This document shows, in pieces, positions 1 through 7,280 of a stretch of 64,000 nucleotides of DNA (within the stretch, counting starts at the first letter, position 1; every line of letters begins with the position of its first letter). This DNA comes from Enterococcus hulanensis (lineage in GTDB: Bacteria > Bacillota > Bacilli > Lactobacillales > Enterococcaceae): assembly GCF_005405485.1 (NCBI RefSeq), contig NZ_BJED01000001.1, forward strand, positions 186,001 through 250,000, read 5' to 3'. The notes beneath the pieces were generated by a model. That model was not told the DNA's origin. It worked only from the letters and a program-made list of their open reading frames with translations, and did not search any database. The position numbers were made by a program, and so were the translations under genes.

Positions 1-2
1 AA

Positions 3-569
3 TTGTTTCATGCACTGATCGACACCATTGAGAAAAGTGGCGGAGAAGTATCTGGCGAAATTTACAAAGAATTAGAAACGCTTTTTGACCAAAATCATTT
101 AACGATAAACAAGAAGGAGATTCAGCCGATGTTAGAAGACGTATTGAAGGACAGCAATATTTTATTGAATCAGCAGGTAAATACTTGGGAGGAATCGATC
201 CGCAGGGTCTCCGAACCTTTAATCAATCAGCAGGTGATCGAACCTAGTTATGTCACAGCGATGATCGACTCGGTAAAAGAATATGGTCCGTATATCGTGA
301 TCGGCAAATACATCGCCTTGGCTCATGCGCGTCCGGAAGATGGGGTCAATCAGTTGGGAATTAGTGTAGCGACGATCAATGAACCGATCGAATTTGGAAA
401 CGAAGAAAATGATCCGGTAAAAATCATTTTCTGCTTAGCGGCGATTGATTCTTACTCCCACTTGAATATCATGAAGAGCTTGATCGAATTGATCAATGAC
501 GAAGAAAAAGTGGATCGTTTAAGCCGCGAAACGGATATCGAGCGGTTCAAGGAAATCTTATTTAGTTAG
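3..569 (+). CDS. PRD/EIIA-type PTS transcription regulator, C-terminal part (5' end outside window)
   Basis: The reading frame is open to the window edge, so this is the tail of a longer BglG/LicR/UlaR-like regulator; the first TTG is not a start. About residues 82-185 form an EIIA domain of the mannitol/ascorbate class, with the phospho-accepting His in ALAHARPEDGV (residue 108 of the visible part). Such regulators bind promoter DNA and are phosphorylated by PTS proteins. The genes directly downstream are EIIB and EIIC without a free EIIA, so this domain could also act as the transporter's EIIA (inference). The missing HTH and PRD domains should lie upstream. Confidence 0.85.
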   Translation: MFHALIDTIEKSGGEVSGEIYKELETLFDQNHLTINKKEIQPMLEDVLKDSNILLNQQVNTWEESIRRVSEPLINQQVIEPSYVTAMIDSVKEYGPYIVIGKYIALAHARPEDGVNQLGISVATINEPIEFGNEENDPVKIIFCLAAIDSYSHLNIMKSLIELINDEEKVDRLSRETDIERFKEILFS

Positions 570-616
570 GTAATTATGTATTATTCGATAAATAAAACAG
601 AATGGAGAGAAAAAAG

Positions 617-925
617 ATGGGAAAACAAGTATCAATTTTATTCGTATGCGGGGCAGGTTTAGGAAGCAGCTTTGCAGCTCAAATGGCGGCAGAAGATGTG
701 CTGAATGCACATGGCGTGGACGCAAAATTGGATCACGTAGATATTTCAACGGCGGCATCATCACAATCGGACATTATTATCACCGCGCAAAATTTCAAAT
801 CACAGTTTGAAAAATTTTCAATCGATGAAGAGAAAACCGCGATCGTCTATTTAAAAAATATCGTCTCAAAACCAGAAATCGAAGAAAAACTTATACCGAT
901 TTTGGAATCAAAAGGTGCGCTGTAG
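617..925 (+). CDS. PTS EIIB, ascorbate (SgaB/UlaB) type
   Basis: A protein of about 102 residues that carries phosphate from EIIA to the sugar in the cytoplasm. The phospho-Cys sits in the P-loop-like motif FVCGAGLGSS near residue 11, typical of the ascorbate/SgaB EIIB family. An in-frame ATG at 602 exists, but GGAGAG at 605-610 lies inside that extension with correct spacing to ATG 617, so I choose 617. It follows the regulator by about 50 bases and precedes the matching EIIC. The substrate need not be ascorbate, because none of the ascorbate catabolic enzymes is visible. Confidence 0.88.
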   Translation: MGKQVSILFVCGAGLGSSFAAQMAAEDVLNAHGVDAKLDHVDISTAASSQSDIIITAQNFKSQFEKFSIDEEKTAIVYLKNIVSKPEIEEKLIPILESKGAL

Positions 926-930
926 AAAAT

Positions 931-1105
931 TACATCAATATGAATAAGGATGCCAGTTCCACCCTTAACAGTTATTGTAGCGGAACAATTCTAAAAGCAG
1001 GTAAAAACACTTATACGTAAAAGCTGCTAGTGGAATGGTATACGGCATGAAAATCAAACTCATTTTTCGTTTTTTGAAAAATGAATACATCAATATGAAT
1101 AAGGA
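931..1105. repeat. 20-base direct repeat flanking a palindromic 135-base insert
   Basis: TACATCAATATGAATAAGGA occurs identically at 931-950 and 1086-1105. The second copy supplies the ribosome site of the downstream EIIC gene. The 135 bases between them have imperfect inverted ends (TGCC..TTCCAC at 951 and GTGGAA..GGCA ending at 1047) and a perfect 9-base stem-loop, TCATTTTTC/GAAAAATGA, at 1060-1084. This looks like a duplication or small insertion that left a repeated target. Confidence 0.75.
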
Positions 1106-1114
1106 GCGAAACAA

Positions 1115-2398
1115 ATGGGAGTAATTAATTTCATAATCGAGAATATCTTGACACAAGCATCGATCACGATTGCATTGATCGCAATGTTGGGGCTGTGTCT
1201 ACAGAAAAAATCGGCTGGACAAGTGATTTCAGGAACCTTGAAGACCTTGCTTGGCTTCCAAGTTTTAAGTGCTGGTTCTAGTATTATTGTCGGCAGCTTG
1301 ACCTACTTTGGCGAGATTTTTACTGCAGGCTTCCATATGCAGGGAATCATTCCTTCGATCGAGGCGATCAATGGACAAGCAATGAACGAATTAGGCTTAG
1401 GGCGCGACATTGCACTAACATTTCTAGGTATTTTTATTGTTAATATTCTGATTGCCCGTTTTACGAAATGGAAATATATTTTCTTGACTGGTCAGGCGAT
1501 TCTTTGGATGGCGACCATGACAACTGTTTTTGGATACTTTGCTGGTCTGAGAGGCATAGTTTTGATTATTGTCGGCAGTATTGTAGGGGCCATTTTTGCG
1601 GTAGCGATGCCTGCAATTGCGCAGCCGATCATCCGTAAAATCACAGGATCAGACGACATTGCACTTGGTCATTTTTGTACTATTGGTTATATGTTTGAAG
1701 CGGGTGTGGCTTACATCTTTGGTGAACGCGGAGAAAACAAAAAATCAATCGAAGATATTAATTTGCCGAAATCATTTGAGTTCTTACAGGATACGTATTT
1801 GTCAGTAATGGTCGTGATGGTTCCTTTATATATCATTACCGCCGCATTTGCCGGTCCTGGTGTCGGTGATCCAGGCGGGCAGCACTATCTGATGTTCGCA
1901 TTCTTGCAAGCAATTCAATTTGTGGTTGGTGTCTATGTGCTGTTATCCGGCGTACGTTTACTATTAGGCGAAATCGTGCCAGCCTTCCGCGGAATTGCGA
2001 TGAAGCTTGTACCAAATGCGATTCCTGCCTTGGACTGTCCGGTATTTTTCCCTTATTCACCGAATGCCGTGATTTTAGGATTCATTACAACAACGATTGG
2101 AACGATCATCGCGATGTTTGTATTGCCGACATTTGGCTTGGCGATGATTTTACCGGGCATGCTGACTAACTTCTTTGCGGGAGGTACAGCAGGGATCTTT
2201 GGGAATGCAACAGGCGGACGTCGCGGCGCAATTATCGGCGGGATCGCTCATGGGTTCTTTATCACTTTACTGCCAGCACTTTTAGTAACGATTTTCAATC
2301 AAATGGGTTTTGTCAACGCGACTGCGACTGATGTAGATACTGTAGCTGCAGCCTTGCTTTATGCATGGATTCTTAGCCCGATCTTGAAAATGTTCTAA
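1115..2398 (+). CDS. PTS EIIC, ascorbate (SgaT/UlaA) type
   Basis: A polytopic membrane permease of 427 residues that moves the sugar across the membrane and works with the EIIB upstream. It is hydrophobic throughout, with around ten likely membrane segments, and shows family features such as the conserved FFPYSPNAV stretch and the glycine-rich GGTAGIFGNATGGRRGA loop near residues 350-370. The start ATG has a good AAGGAG site in the second copy of a 20-base repeat. EIIC and EIIB identify the L-ascorbate PTS family; the transported sugar is not shown by the sequence. Confidence 0.88.
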   Translation: MGVINFIIENILTQASITIALIAMLGLCLQKKSAGQVISGTLKTLLGFQVLSAGSSIIVGSLTYFGEIFTAGFHMQGIIPSIEAINGQAMNELGLGRDIALTFLGIFIVNILIARFTKWKYIFLTGQAILWMATMTTVFGYFAGLRGIVLIIVGSIVGAIFAVAMPAIAQPIIRKITGSDDIALGHFCTIGYMFEAGVAYIFGERGENKKSIEDINLPKSFEFLQDTYLSVMVVMVPLYIITAAFAGPGVGDPGGQHYLMFAFLQAIQFVVGVYVLLSGVRLLLGEIVPAFRGIAMKLVPNAIPALDCPVFFPYSPNAVILGFITTTIGTIIAMFVLPTFGLAMILPGMLTNFFAGGTAGIFGNATGGRRGAIIGGIAHGFFITLLPALLVTIFNQMGFVNATATDVDTVAAALLYAWILSPILKMF

Positions 2399-2413
2399 TT
2401 AGGAGGTGTCACA

Positions 2414-2821
2414 ATGTTTGGTTTCTTAAAGAAAAAGAACAAACCGGAAAAAACCGAGGAAAAAGTTGAGCTATCAGCTGAAGAAAAAACGGTCTTAACA
2501 GATGAAAACCAGCAATTAATGGCAAAAATTGCGGCGGCGGAACAAGCAGATCCAGTTGAAACCGATGAATTAGCCGGTTTATACGAAAAATTAGGTCTAA
2601 ACTACGCCACACTGGAGCAAACCGATGCGGCCATCGAAAGTTTAGAAAAAAGTTTAGATCATAAACTGACGATCGGCGACGGCTACAAGAAATTAATGAG
2701 TCTTTACAATGGAAAACGGGCGGAAGCCGCTCGCAATGGGGATGATGCGGGCATCGATAAATACATGGGTAAAATGGATGAGATGCGGCAAATTGCTAAA
2801 AAAGTAACGATCAGCGGGTAA
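2414..2821 (+). CDS. Small TPR-like protein in the PTS operon
   Basis: A soluble, charged protein of 135 residues. The first 25 residues are Lys/Glu-rich. About residues 55-100 look like one or two tetratricopeptide-type helical hairpins (LAGLYEKLGLNYATLEQTDAAI, followed by a second A/L pattern). There is no signal peptide or membrane segment. It begins 15 bases after EIIC with an AGGAGG site, so it is clearly co-translated with the transporter. TPR folds usually mediate protein contacts; a role as a transporter or enzyme adaptor is only inference. Function unknown. Confidence 0.75.
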   Translation: MFGFLKKKNKPEKTEEKVELSAEEKTVLTDENQQLMAKIAAAEQADPVETDELAGLYEKLGLNYATLEQTDAAIESLEKSLDHKLTIGDGYKKLMSLYNGKRAEAARNGDDAGIDKYMGKMDEMRQIAKKVTISG

Positions 2822-2851
2822 TTAATCAAAAGAAAAGAAGGTATTGGACAA

Positions 2852-3718
2852 ATGTATAAAACATTAAAAGAAGTAACACAAATAGCAGAAGATTTGAATA
2901 TGACGATTGGTGCATTCAACACTCACAACTTGGAGATGCTGCCGGAAATGATTCGCGCAGCTAAGGAGAAGGGTTCACCGATCATTATTCAAACCAGTAT
3001 TGATACAGCGAAATATATCGGCTACGACGTGATGGTAGCAGTAGTGAAGGAAATCGCTAATACTGAAATGGTTGATGTGGCCTTGCATTTAGACCATGCC
3101 AGAGATTTCAATGAGATCAAAGCGGCAATCGACGCAGGTTATTCTAGCGTCATGTATGATGGTTCCCATTTGCCATTTAAAGAAAATATTGCTAAAACGA
3201 AGGCGGTTGTTGAATACGCCCATGCAAAAGGTGTTTCGGTTGAAGGTGAATTGGGCACGATTGGCGGCACCGAAGAGGGTATCTCTGTTGCAGAAGATGA
3301 CAAAGTTTATACTAAACCAGCGGATGCCGTGGAGTTTGTAAAACAAACGGATATCGATGCTCTTGCGATCGCGATTGGCACCAATCACGGACAATTCAAA
3401 TCTAAGACCGAAGTCAATATTCCATTATTAAAAGAAATCCATGCAGTTGTCGATGTGCCGCTAGTTATCCACGGCGGTACCGGAGTAAAAGAAGAGGACT
3501 ACCCAGAATTGATTAATAACGGAATTCGCAAATTCAATGTTGGAACTGAATTGTTAGTGAATTGGACCAAAGTAGCGAAAGAGTCTTTTGGAGAAACCGA
3601 AGTGAACAAATCACTGCGCCACAATGTTATTCCGGCAAATCAAGCAGTCAAAGAAATCGTCAAACACAAGATCGGCTTATTTATGAATGTCGACAGCCCA
3701 TTGGCGATGCAAAAATAA
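2852..3718 (+). CDS. Class II ketose-bisphosphate aldolase (FbaA/GatY/KbaY family)
   Basis: A zinc-dependent aldolase of 288 residues that cleaves a ketose 1,6-bisphosphate to dihydroxyacetone phosphate and an aldehyde phosphate. Zinc and active-site motifs are visible: ALHLDHARD near residue 80 (His and catalytic Asp), GTNHGQF near 180 and VIHGGTG near 208 (His ligands). It follows the TPR gene by 30 bases in the operon and is followed immediately by a kinase gene. Whether it prefers fructose-, tagatose- or another bisphosphate cannot be read from the motifs. Confidence 0.88.
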   Translation: MYKTLKEVTQIAEDLNMTIGAFNTHNLEMLPEMIRAAKEKGSPIIIQTSIDTAKYIGYDVMVAVVKEIANTEMVDVALHLDHARDFNEIKAAIDAGYSSVMYDGSHLPFKENIAKTKAVVEYAHAKGVSVEGELGTIGGTEEGISVAEDDKVYTKPADAVEFVKQTDIDALAIAIGTNHGQFKSKTEVNIPLLKEIHAVVDVPLVIHGGTGVKEEDYPELINNGIRKFNVGTELLVNWTKVAKESFGETEVNKSLRHNVIPANQAVKEIVKHKIGLFMNVDSPLAMQK

Positions 3719-4336
3719 ATGAAGAAATATCTGATTTTGATTGCCGGCAGTCCCGCAACTGGGAAGTCCTATTTGATCAATGAAATGCGGCGTGTTCTAG
3801 GAAACTTTTTCCTGATCACGCCGGATGAAGGGAAAGAAATCCTAGCCGATCAGATTGGTTTTGATAATTCAGCTGAGAAAAAAGAGCTTGAAAAAAAGGT
3901 TTGGGCGTTCTATTACAACGCACTGGCACTTTATATGGAAGCAGGAAAGCGGATCGTCGTTTCCGAGTATCCTTTTAGCGATAAACAAAAGAGCAAGTTG
4001 AGCAATTTAGCCGACCGATATGGCTATGAGCCGATCACGATTCGTTTAGTTGCCGATTTTGAAACACTTTGGGCACGCAGAAAAGTTCGTGATGTCGAAC
4101 CGGATCGCCATTTGTCACATATCATGACCCATTATCATTTTGGGGATGAGTTGACTGATCGGACCCAAGCTGATGATTTAATCACAGAAGAGGCTTTTCG
4201 TGAAGTTATCGAAAAGCGCGGTTACAACAATTTTCAACTAGGTAGCTTGGTGGAATTTGATGTATCGGATTTCTCAAAGGTCGATTACGAACCTTTCCTA
4301 AAAAAAATAGCTGAACGAATCGCACAGAACCGTTGA
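3719..4336 (+). CDS. P-loop kinase-like NTPase
   Basis: A protein of 205 residues whose ATG directly follows the aldolase stop codon, so translation is probably coupled. Walker A is IAGSPATGKS near residues 7-16. The remainder fits small-molecule kinases of the zeta/AAA_33 type, with a basic WARRKVRDVEPDRH segment resembling a lid and a following HIMTHYHFGDE. It could phosphorylate the PTS product to give the bisphosphate used by the aldolase, which would explain the coupling, but this is inference. Its stop codon lies in the terminator stem, so it ends the operon. Confidence 0.7.
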   Translation: MKKYLILIAGSPATGKSYLINEMRRVLGNFFLITPDEGKEILADQIGFDNSAEKKELEKKVWAFYYNALALYMEAGKRIVVSEYPFSDKQKSKLSNLADRYGYEPITIRLVADFETLWARRKVRDVEPDRHLSHIMTHYHFGDELTDRTQADDLITEEAFREVIEKRGYNNFQLGSLVEFDVSDFSKVDYEPFLKKIAERIAQNR

Positions 4337-4360
4337 TTGTTTTAATCAACGGTTCTTTTT
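4326..4360 (+). terminator. Rho-independent terminator of the ascorbate-type PTS operon
   Basis: A 13-base perfect stem (AGAACCGTTGATT / AATCAACGGTTCT) with a 5-base loop is followed by a T-run. The stem overlaps the kinase stop codon. Confidence 0.9.
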
Positions 4361-4450
4361 AATGCGTTTGTTTTTGTCAAAATGGCTAACAAATAGACTA
4401 ACCATCTGAGGTCAGTTAAATCTCAATGCTGTTTTTTTAAATAATTGTGA

Positions 4451-4500
4451 TTGACAAAGCAGCAAAGGCATCGTATGATAGTTATGAAATCGATACCACA
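4451..4500 (+). promoter_or_regulatory. Promoter and autoregulatory operator of the LacI regulator
   Basis: TTGACA (4451-4456), a 17-base spacer and TATGAT (4474-4479) form a near-consensus sigma-A promoter. TATGAAATCGATACCACA at 4483-4500 overlaps the expected transcription start and matches, in inverse orientation with two differences, the perfect palindrome upstream of the GH13 gene. This suggests autorepression by the LacI protein. Confidence 0.85.
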
Positions 4501-4513
4501 AGGCGGTGAGACA

Positions 4514-5512
4514 TTGGCAACCATTAAAGACGTAGCAAAAAAAGCAGGCTTATCTGTATCGACGGTTTCTAGATTTTTAAACAATCATCCGTATATTTCT
4601 GAAGACAAACGCAAACGTATTCAAGCGGCGATGGCAGAACTGGATTATACGCCCAGCTCGGTAGCGACGCAGCTGCGATCAAAAAAGGGAACGATGATCG
4701 GCATCTTAGTCTCACGAATCGTCAATCCATTTTTCTCTCATTTAGTTGATTCAATCGAGAAAAATGCCCGTTCTCATGGATACAATGTTTTAGTCATGCA
4801 GACCTATGATGACAAAAAAGCCGAGACCAATATGCTTGAGATGCTGAAGCAGCAGGTGATCGCCGGTCTAATCATGTGTTCGATCGAGGGTGATCCTAAG
4901 GTTATCGAAGCCTATCAAGAATATGGTCCGATCGTCTTATGCAATGAACAAATTCCTGGCGCGGATCTGCCGCAGGTCTTTACGAATCAAGAGGCGGCCA
5001 GTTTTGATGCGACGGAATACTTGATCAACAAAGGACATAAAAAAATCGCTTATTGCACAGGCGGAACATTGACCCGAGGCGGGCATGGAAATTCCCGTAC
5101 CGCAGGATTTGAACGGGCATTGAATCAGCATAAGCTGCCGATGAAAATTGACTGGATCTTTAAGCAAGTGCACACGATCGAAGACGGCAAGCAGGTAGCG
5201 GATAAGCTGTTATCGTTGCCAGAAGCCAATCGTCCTGATGCTGTATTTACCAGCAGTGATGAAGTAGCCAGCGGCGTGTTGGAAAGATTTTTAGAAAAAG
5301 GCAAGCGAGTGCCGGAGGATTTGGCGATTATGGGTTTTGATAATCAGCCCTTCACCGGAATGCTGGCAGTACCCTTGACCACGATCGCGCAACCAGTCGA
5401 GGCATTAGGACAAGAGTCCACGAATTGGCTGATCGCCCGCATGGAAGAAAGAGACTATCAATTAGATGAGTCTGAATTAGTACTAAACTTGATTATACGA
5501 AAATCTGCCTAA
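4514..5512 (+). CDS. LacI-family transcription regulator of the sucrose-type operon
   Basis: A DNA-binding repressor of about 332 residues. The N-terminal LacI helix-turn-helix (ATIKDVAKKAGLSVSTVSRF) is followed by the hinge and a periplasmic-binding-like sensor domain. I start it at TTG 4514, which has an AGGCGGTGAG ribosome site; the longer frame beginning at 4451 is impossible because that TTG is the -35 box of its own promoter. It probably binds the ATCGAT-centred operators at 4483-4500 and 5536-5549 and so controls itself and the three downstream sugar genes. The inducer is unknown, probably a phosphorylated disaccharide. Confidence 0.9.
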   Translation: MATIKDVAKKAGLSVSTVSRFLNNHPYISEDKRKRIQAAMAELDYTPSSVATQLRSKKGTMIGILVSRIVNPFFSHLVDSIEKNARSHGYNVLVMQTYDDKKAETNMLEMLKQQVIAGLIMCSIEGDPKVIEAYQEYGPIVLCNEQIPGADLPQVFTNQEAASFDATEYLINKGHKKIAYCTGGTLTRGGHGNSRTAGFERALNQHKLPMKIDWIFKQVHTIEDGKQVADKLLSLPEANRPDAVFTSSDEVASGVLERFLEKGKRVPEDLAIMGFDNQPFTGMLAVPLTTIAQPVEALGQESTNWLIARMEERDYQLDESELVLNLIIRKSA

Positions 5513-5524
5513 GCAGATTTTTTT
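5501..5524 (+). terminator. Short terminator at the end of the LacI gene
   Basis: AAATCTGC / GCAGATTT is an 8-base stem with a CTAA loop, followed by a T-run, and it overlaps the stop codon. It may act as an attenuator, since I find no clear promoter between it and the GH13 gene. Confidence 0.7.
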
Positions 5525-5535
5525 AAAACTAAATG

Positions 5536-5549
5536 TGGTATCGATACCA
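5536..5549 (+). promoter_or_regulatory. LacI operator upstream of the GH13 gene
   Basis: TGGTATCGATACCA is a perfect 14-base palindrome with a central CG, the typical form of a LacI-family site. It lies 19 bases before the GH13 start. Confidence 0.85.
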
Positions 5550-5567
5550 TAAAAGGAGAGTTATATA

Positions 5568-7280
5568 ATGAACATGATTTTGAAAGAAAAGAACCGGTTG
5601 GATCAGCAGGAATTTTGGAAGGAAGAGGTTGTTTATCAAATTTATCCCAAGAGCTTTTATGATAGTGATGGCGATGGCATTGGAGACATTAAAGGGATCA
5701 CGCAGAAGCTGGACTATTTAGCGGAGCTTGGGGTTACGATGCTATGGATTTGTCCGATTTTTACTTCACCAATGGTTGATAATGGCTACGATATTGCCGA
5801 TTATAAAGGTATCCAAACAGAATTTGGCACGATGGAGGATCTAACGGAATTGATCGAGGCCGCAAAAGCGAAAGGAATCAAATTAATCCTTGATTTAGTC
5901 GTTAATCATTCTTCTGACGAACATGCGTGGTTTCAGTCAGCTCTAGCAGATCCCGAAAGTCCGTATCGTGATTATTATATCTTCAAGTCTGGCGAGGCAG
6001 GCAATCCGCCGAATAATTGGCGCTCGATTTTTGGCGGCAGTGTTTGGGAGCCTGTACCCAATGAAGACAACATGTATTATTTCCATACCTTTGATAAAAA
6101 ACAGCCCGATCTAAATTGGGAAAACCCAGCTCTAAGACAAGAGATTTATGAAATGATTAATTGGTGGCTGGAAAAAGGGATTGCCGGATTCCGAATTGAT
6201 TCCATTACCTTTATCAAAAAGGATCAGGACTATGAAGATGTCGCGGTCGATGGCAGCGATGGCTTAGGCAGTGTGAAGGTTAAAACCAGAAATCGGCCGG
6301 GAATCGAAAAATTCTTAGCGGAATTAAATCGTGAAACCTTTCAAAATTATGAATGTGTCAGTGTTGGAGAAGCCCCCGGTGTTCCGTATGACCAATATGA
6401 TCAATACATCGGTGAAGATGGCTACTTCAATATGATCTTTGATTTCCATTATGCAGACATCGACGTGGAAAATGGCAGTGAATGGTTCCGTCGTACGAAT
6501 TGGCAGCCGCAGGACTTGAAGGACTTATTATTTAAGAGTCAAGGAGCGATCCAAAATAGCGGATGGGGTGCCAACTTTTTAGAAAATCATGATCAGCCCC
6601 GTTCCTTATCCAAATATATTACGGATGAACGGTACCAAAATGAAATTGGAGCCAAGGCTTTGGGGACATTGTTCTTCTTTTTACGAGGCACGCCCTTTAT
6701 CTATCAAGGACAAGAAATCGGTATGAAGAACTTTCAGCGGGAAACCATTGAGGACTTCAATGATGTATCTAGTATCGATAATTACCATCGCTCACTTTTA
6801 GAGGGATATTCTGAAAAGGAAGCGCTGATGTTTGTTAATCAACGTTCGAGAGACAATAACCGGACACCGTTTCCGTGGGATGCTGCAGAAAATGCCGGCT
6901 TTAGTGAATCAAATGAACCTTGGTTAAAATTAACGGGAGATCAAGCGGCAGTGAATGCGGCTGATCAGGTTCAACGTGAGGATTCGGTTTTTTCTTATTA
7001 TCGTCAAATGATTCAATTACGAAATCATTCGGCGTATCGCCAGACACTGATCTATGGTCAGTTTTCTCCATTAAAGAGTGCAGATGCAGTGGTTGCATAT
7101 GAACGATCTGGAAATGAAACGCTGCAAGTCTTTGTTAATCTAAGTAATCAAGAACAGGAAATCGAAACATCAGGAGAAGTATTGTTGAATAATTATCGTG
7201 AGTTGCAGATGCAAAACGGAGCACAAGTTTTACAGCCTTACCAAGCGGTTGTTATCAGAAAGGGTGAAAAGCATGACTAA
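5568..7280 (+). CDS. GH13 alpha-glucosidase (oligo-1,6-glucosidase/DexB-like)
   Basis: An intracellular glycoside hydrolase of 570 residues with the (beta/alpha)8 GH13 order: VVYQIYPKSFYDSDGDGIGD near the N-terminus, DLVVNHSSDEH (region I), GFRIDSITF with the nucleophile Asp (region II), VSVGEAPGV with the acid/base Glu (region III) and FLENHDQPR (region IV). There is no signal peptide. Its stop overlaps the EIIBCA start by 8 bases, so it likely hydrolyses what that PTS imports, or a by-product. Substrate candidates are sucrose isomers or isomalto-oligosaccharides; the sequence does not decide. Confidence 0.9.
   Translation: MNMILKEKNRLDQQEFWKEEVVYQIYPKSFYDSDGDGIGDIKGITQKLDYLAELGVTMLWICPIFTSPMVDNGYDIADYKGIQTEFGTMEDLTELIEAAKAKGIKLILDLVVNHSSDEHAWFQSALADPESPYRDYYIFKSGEAGNPPNNWRSIFGGSVWEPVPNEDNMYYFHTFDKKQPDLNWENPALRQEIYEMINWWLEKGIAGFRIDSITFIKKDQDYEDVAVDGSDGLGSVKVKTRNRPGIEKFLAELNRETFQNYECVSVGEAPGVPYDQYDQYIGEDGYFNMIFDFHYADIDVENGSEWFRRTNWQPQDLKDLLFKSQGAIQNSGWGANFLENHDQPRSLSKYITDERYQNEIGAKALGTLFFFLRGTPFIYQGQEIGMKNFQRETIEDFNDVSSIDNYHRSLLEGYSEKEALMFVNQRSRDNNRTPFPWDAAENAGFSESNEPWLKLTGDQAAVNAADQVQREDSVFSYYRQMIQLRNHSAYRQTLIYGQFSPLKSADAVVAYERSGNETLQVFVNLSNQEQEIETSGEVLLNNYRELQMQNGAQVLQPYQAVVIRKGEKHD

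Noticed and set aside
951-1085. CRISPR-like repeat-spacer unit
   Set aside because: Only two repeat copies, one used as a ribosome site, and no cas genes.
4451-4513. Upstream extension of the LacI gene starting at TTG 4451
   Set aside because: This TTG is the -35 hexamer of the gene's own promoter, and the extension would cover the -10 and the operator.
7198-7272. Longer N-terminus for the sucrose-class EIIBCA
   Set aside because: It lies inside the GH13 gene, has no ribosome site and adds residues unlike an EIIB start.
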